From the NCBI RefSeq assembly GCF_964340395.1, contig NC_135555.1:10291931-10355930 (forward strand): a DNA stretch of 64,000 bases. Direction: 5' to 3'. Source of the stretch: Glandiceps talaboti (lineage: Eukaryota; Hemichordata; Enteropneusta; Spengelidae). Numbering within the stretch: the first letter of the stretch is position 1; the number at the start of each line of letters is the position of its first letter. Under the pieces are notes generated by a model, which saw only the letters and a list, made by a program, of their open reading frames with translations, was not told the DNA's origin and made no database searches. A program made the position numbers and the translations under genes. Below are positions 59,640 through 64,000 of this stretch, piece after piece.

Positions 59640-60180
59640 CATTGCCATGTAACACTGATTTATAATCATTGTCTTCAACTTTGCCATTTTGCATAGCCCT
59701 GTAATCGAAACTGTCCCCAACAGGACAACACATTGTCAGTAGATTCTGGGCATAGTATACCTTCAGAACTGGCCATAATTTAGTTTTCAGCACTTCTCTT
59801 TTAATAGCCTTCAGAAATGCCCCATAATTTAGCTTTATATGTGACATCTCCATGGTGTAGGCCCTCCCCGGGAGCAGGTCCCCTCTCCAAGGCTTTTAAT
59901 ATACCTCAAAATCTAGTTGTGTGACTATCAACCTTACAATTCAACCCTCCAGCACTTATACTCCACAACTTAACCTTTCACACAATTCAGTCTTTCATCA
60001 CGACTTCACAATTCATCATTTTCAACAACACTTTAGACGTTCATTTTGACACCCTGCACATACCAGATCCATAGTATCGAAGCCCTTCAGCACTGTATAC
60101 ACCCCATAATTTTGGCCTTCTGGCACTCTCCTCTCATAAAATACCTTCCACACTACCCCACACTTTCGCCATGTGACATT
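59640..60180 (+). repeat. Loose short repeat with CCATAATTTAG and CTTCAGCAC phrases
   Basis: CCTTCAGAA.TGGCCATAATTTAG (59760), CCTTCAGAAATGCCCCATAATTTAGC (59810) and CCTTCAGCACTG..CCCCATAATTTTGG (60082) are clear. Others (TTTTCAGCACTTC, CCAGCACTTATACTCC) are partial. The minus-strand frames at 59523-59853 lie in this repeat. Confidence 0.5.
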
Positions 60181-60399
60181 ACCCCTTGATTTAACCCTCC
60201 TCAGTGACCCGCAGGACTTCCTGATTGTATCATTTGAGAGTGATTGCCTGGGGATACGGTTCTATAATCATTGCATTCAACTGTATACCTGTGCTACCTC
60301 AATGCAATCTGTCACTGTAGATGACCAATTCTATCAATGGATACAGACACCTTTCATCTGACCTTAGCTTATTCATTCAATTTACTGTCTAAATGTTGT

Positions 60400-60935
60400 C
60401 AAGGGTGTTTACACTTTTTTTCTTAGCTGCTTTATTTCCCATTACTGTGACTGTATTCACGAACTTCTGCTTTGTTTGAGATTCAAATATTTGTTGTAAA
60501 TCAAGTTGACTACATAAAATAGTTTGATTGTCCTATAAAGGATGTTTGTTTTTGCTTTTTTCTCCTTTTTTTTGCACTGTTTATTTTCCATTACATTGAT
60601 TTTGTAAATGATTTAAATATTTGTTGTAAACTGTCTACAAAAACGAATAAATGCCTTGCTAGTTACACGCTTTTAAGCAAGGATTTTTATACTTTTTTTC
60701 ACCAGTTTCGTTTTCTGTTACTTTGATTTTTTAAGGGTTCAATAATTGTTGTAATTTACTACAAAAACATGTTCAAAGTCCAACCATTTCAAGGATTTTT
60801 TAGGCTTTTTTTTTACATTGTTTTATTTTTTGTTACTTTGATTTTGTTTAGGATTCAAATATCTCCTAAACTGTTGAGTACACATTCAAACATTTTCATT
60901 GTTCAACTATGTTCACACCTATACAGGTTTTTCCA
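60400..60935 (+). repeat. Diverged tandem array of ~120-140-bp units
   Basis: TTT..TTTCCATTACTGTGACT (60430), TTTATTTTCCATTACATTGA (60580), TCGTTTTCTGTTACTTTGAT (60707) and TTTATTTTTTGTTACTTTGA (60821) head four units. Each is followed by a GATTCAAATATTTGTTGTAA-type phrase and a CTACAAAAAC phrase. The plus frame at 60769-60999 is inside the array. Confidence 0.75.
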
Positions 60936-61197
60936 CAAAACGATACAAAAGAAACAGGCTCCAAAATGCTGTGCAATTTGTGCAGTTCATCAGAAATAGT
61001 AGTCACTTAGCTTTCCATGGAAACTGTAATATATTCCAATATAACAAAACAGTACAGATTTGAAAGAAACAGAATGGAGATTTCTATTCCATTTGTGTCG
61101 TTTATCAGAAATACCAATAACTTTGGTAAGACTGATTCAGAATCACAGTTTCCTTCATAATATTATACAACTTCATTGCTGTCTGTGCCACCATACT

Positions 61198-61569
61198 AAG
61201 GCCTAATAAAAAAATTGTTTGGTTCCGGTTACCCAACCCCCACCTATTTTTTCACTGATGACTCTAAACTTTTTTGTATGTATTCAAGAGAAAAAATAAC
61301 AAAATCACGAAAATTGTGCAGTCTCTCAAGAAATAGTGGACATCAACTTAAAAAGACAATATAAAACTATTCTTCCAATCTGTAATGGCTGTACATCTGA
61401 TGAGAAGAAACCAATAACACAGAGACCTTATGGAAAACAACGGAAAACATAACTACCTGACCTAGACACTCACATATCAAAAAAAAATTTAAAATAAAAT
61501 AAAAAATCTACCTACCCTATTGTAAAATTGAATGTAATCGAAACCACACAATTTTTTTTTACATCTAAC
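61198..61569 (+). mobile_element. MITE family 6, copy C
   Basis: Left end TAAGGCCTAATAAAAAAATT then GTTTGGTTCCGGTTACCCAA. Right end CGAAACCACACAATTTTTTT then TACATCTAACA. Interior AAGAAATAGTGGA, AAGACAATATAAAACT, ATGGCTGTACATCTGATGAG and CCTAGACACTCACAT match copy A. Same orientation as A, opposite to B. Confidence 0.88.
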
Positions 61570-64000
61570 AGACGACTTTATTCTGGTGACAAAAATTCTC
61601 AAAAATTCATGAGTTGAACATTTAGGTAGATCTTTTGTTTATGTTAGTGTTCAAATATTTGAAAAAAAATTGAATTTTTTATGGAATCACAGCCCTGTCA
61701 GCACTATAAACAGTGAAAAACAAATAAGTGAGAATAATACTGTATGTACTGGGTTTTTTTTACGTTGTTTGTTAATTGTCAGAAATCTGAGTGTCTTTCT
61801 TAAAATTTAGCTGAATTCTTTGTAAATCCAAATCGTAATTTTCTTCTTGAAGGAAATTAGTTTCTGTGTTGTTACCGATTCACTATTATTACTTACTAAT
61901 TCAGACAGTTTACAATGCAATGTTGGCACCAATCAATACATCAATGCGCAAACACATCTTCAAGAAACCGTCAACTGAGGAAATTTGCATCGAGTTCTTT
62001 TGTTATAAAGCACAAATTTCCAAGTTGTCTCCAAGGTCTTCAAAAGGTGTGAAAATGCAGTAATAAACTATGCAGTCTAAAAAAAGTGATACCAAATGAT
62101 GATGGGCTACGAAAGAAGAACTCATTGTCCGATGTGAACAATTGTTCATCAATGACTATATAGGCTTGAATTGACTTGATGTATTCAGTGTCTTTTGGGA
62201 CGCTTGTTAACATGTTTATCCTACCTAGATATAACAGCATGAAAATTAAACAGTAGGTCATCAGCTACAAACCTGAAAACAAGAGATAATTAAAAAAAAA
62301 GACAACATTGAGGAATCAAATTAGCCCAATGATAACCACTGATACTGCTGCCTGCATGGAGTCATATTGAGGCAAGCCATGCATTTCATCAGCCAAGACC
62401 CGACTCTAATACTTTAAGTAGTTTCCAAAAGAAGAACTATTCATTTCATGACAAATGATGAAGAATTCTGTAAAGCGTCACTTATCAAATACACCCGTAT
62501 CAAACGAATAAAAGAAACAAAAAGACTTGTATCACAATGTGGCCTTGATACTTTGACTTTGGGGACAGATGCTTAGACTGTTTGTAAGTTGTTGAAAAAT
62601 ACAGGCCCAGCTTTTGGAATGAAAAATTCATCCCTGAAACAAATTTATAGTCAACTCATTCCAGGACCAAATTTACAAGTTATGTTTGCTTAGAGGAAAA
62701 CGAATCAACATAGTAAAACTGAAAACAGTGGTCTGAAAATGAAATTGAAAGTGCCATCATTGTGAAGGATTGTATTTGGGTTTTTTTTACTTCATAACAT
62801 AAACATACAGAAGAGACACTTTTTACTGGACTTCCCCTTTTTAAATTCTGTTATAAACACTGAGTCTTGTATTTCTGTTTTGAAAAATAGACAACAAAAA
62901 TAAGTGAAATTTTAAAAAGTTGGTGGAATATTTTTCGATTTGATCCTAGGATCCTTTGTCAGAAAACTGCCACTGCTTTGCATTGATGTGAATTTACTCC
63001 CGAGAGTAGAAAAATTACTTTGGCTGACAAGAATGATTTATAAAAAAAAGCCTGGAATTTTACTGACAAACTATCTTTTGAAAATGTTGACAGCATAATT
63101 GCAGGGTTAAAGTTTGGCTGTGACAACTTTTTGTTTCATTTCCAAATCGATTCTGATCAGTATTTTGTGAACTGTGATAAGGTCTTGAAAAGTTTTGATC
63201 TTACTGTAAAGTGGACTACATTCAGTGTCAGATCACATATCGGGACATATACTAGAACGCACACTAGTGGAAGAGAAATGCCGAATCATTCTGACGTTTG
63301 TGCTTAATTTGTAGTAATGAGTTGAAGTAATAAAACGCCTGCCACGAGGACAAGAAGCAGAAACGTTTCACTTGAACAGGTTAAAATCAGCGAAGTGTAA
63401 AAAATGATGGAATGACTGAAACAGATTATAGTTATCAACTGAACAGATAGGCAGAACTGTATGTAGTACAGGACAGCTGTGTGACTAACCCCTTAGTCCT
63501 TCCTATAGGCACCCTAATTGCTAAACTTTCTTTTCTATCTAGATTTACACAAGAATGGCTTGACAAAATGGCTTTACATAATACGCTATAATAAAGTGCC
63601 CTCTACACATGGCATGGTCTCAATAAGTCCACAAAGGATCAATGCATCTGAGATGCTACTGACATAATCTTACACAATGCGCACGTGCCGCTCCATCGTG
63701 CCGCAGGAAAGTTTTGAATTGATACTGTTTTCTCATTGGGCTTTACGCGTGCTGGTTGCATGTGCTGTAATTTGTTAGCATGGCTGTAGGTTCCTCTGTC
63801 TGCAAGGACTTTTCATGACTATTTCACGGTGAAGAATTCCCATGTCTAATGCAACACCTCCCAATGGGCTTCTACTTCAGTATCAACTTCTCCAGGTCTT
63901 TTCAACATCGGCTACAATTGATCCCTCTTAAATATTCATGGCTTTTTGTCCATATTCACATTGCTAGTAAGACTACATTTGAATACTGTTTTAATGACAA
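61570..64000. other. Gene-free stretch; terminal part unusually repeat-poor
   Basis: Frames at 61866-62063 and 62040-62261 lack recognisable domains. From about 63640 to 63960 the sequence has balanced composition, no visible repeats and no long open frame. It could be conserved non-coding DNA or an exon-flanking region of a gene beyond the window. Nothing more can be supported. Confidence 0.45.

Noticed and set aside
61866-62063. 65-codon plus frame with fairly normal amino-acid composition
   Set aside because: Too short, no domain, no splice signals that would join it to other exons.

Overview
This is animal nuclear DNA. It has one recognisable protein-coding exon in 64 kb, AT-rich composition, long pure microsatellites, several families of short inverted-repeat transposons (MITEs) and many local tandem duplications. 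No operons, ribosome binding sites or CRISPR arrays are present. The gene family, the repeat style (long CAGA, GA and CATA runs, C/G runs, many MITEs) and the base composition suggest a marine invertebrate. I lean weakly to a non-vertebrate deuterostome such as a hemichordate or amphioxus; a lophotrochozoan cannot be excluded without a search.

Layout. 0-5.7 kb: gene-poor DNA with one MITE (1.7-2.0 kb) and two diverged tandem blocks (4.0-4.6 kb). 5.7-6.5 kb: an intact 267-codon P-loop sulfotransferase-like reading frame on the minus strand, with a good splice acceptor just upstream of its start. 6.57-7.79 kb: an inverted-repeat transposon, itself holding a C/G-run repeat and a CATA microsatellite, lying about 30 bp upstream of that acceptor. 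7.8-8.3 kb: a CAGA/GA microsatellite. 8.3-17 kb: no gene found; GA and CA microsatellites and a C14-G12 palindrome. 17.0-17.8 kb: a diverged tandem array carrying ten ATGCAAAT octamers. 18.3-22.5 kb: two half-copies of a TTAA-flanked MITE in the same orientation. 23.6-25.4 kb: tandem array, TCTA and ATTC microsatellites, and a roughly 370-bp fold-back element. 27-35 kb: no gene found; some dense clusters of regulatory-type motifs (homeodomain-like, MARE, X-box). 36.2-37.8 kb: the 3' tail of a non-LTR retrotransposon, a MITE and a dispersed SINE-like repeat. 38.9-41.8 kb: a full TTAA MITE and a diverged tandem array with a fold-back element. 43-46.7 kb: a large compound microsatellite, a second copy of the 1.7-kb MITE, a second copy of the SINE-like repeat and half of the fold-back element. 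49.3-50.8 kb: tandem array, a 36-bp near-perfect hairpin and a second full TTAA MITE. 54-61.6 kb: back-to-back minisatellite-like arrays with three copies of a roughly 370-bp MITE, one of which clearly interrupts a 76-bp array. 61.6-64 kb: no recognised element; the end looks unusually free of repeats.

Apart from the sulfotransferase exon and the retrotransposon tail, I found no reading frame that looks like a real protein. Most remaining open frames are microsatellite translations, shadows or chance frames. The interesting content is the transposon ecology and a few motif clusters that could be regulatory. I see no strong evidence for a new multi-gene system here.
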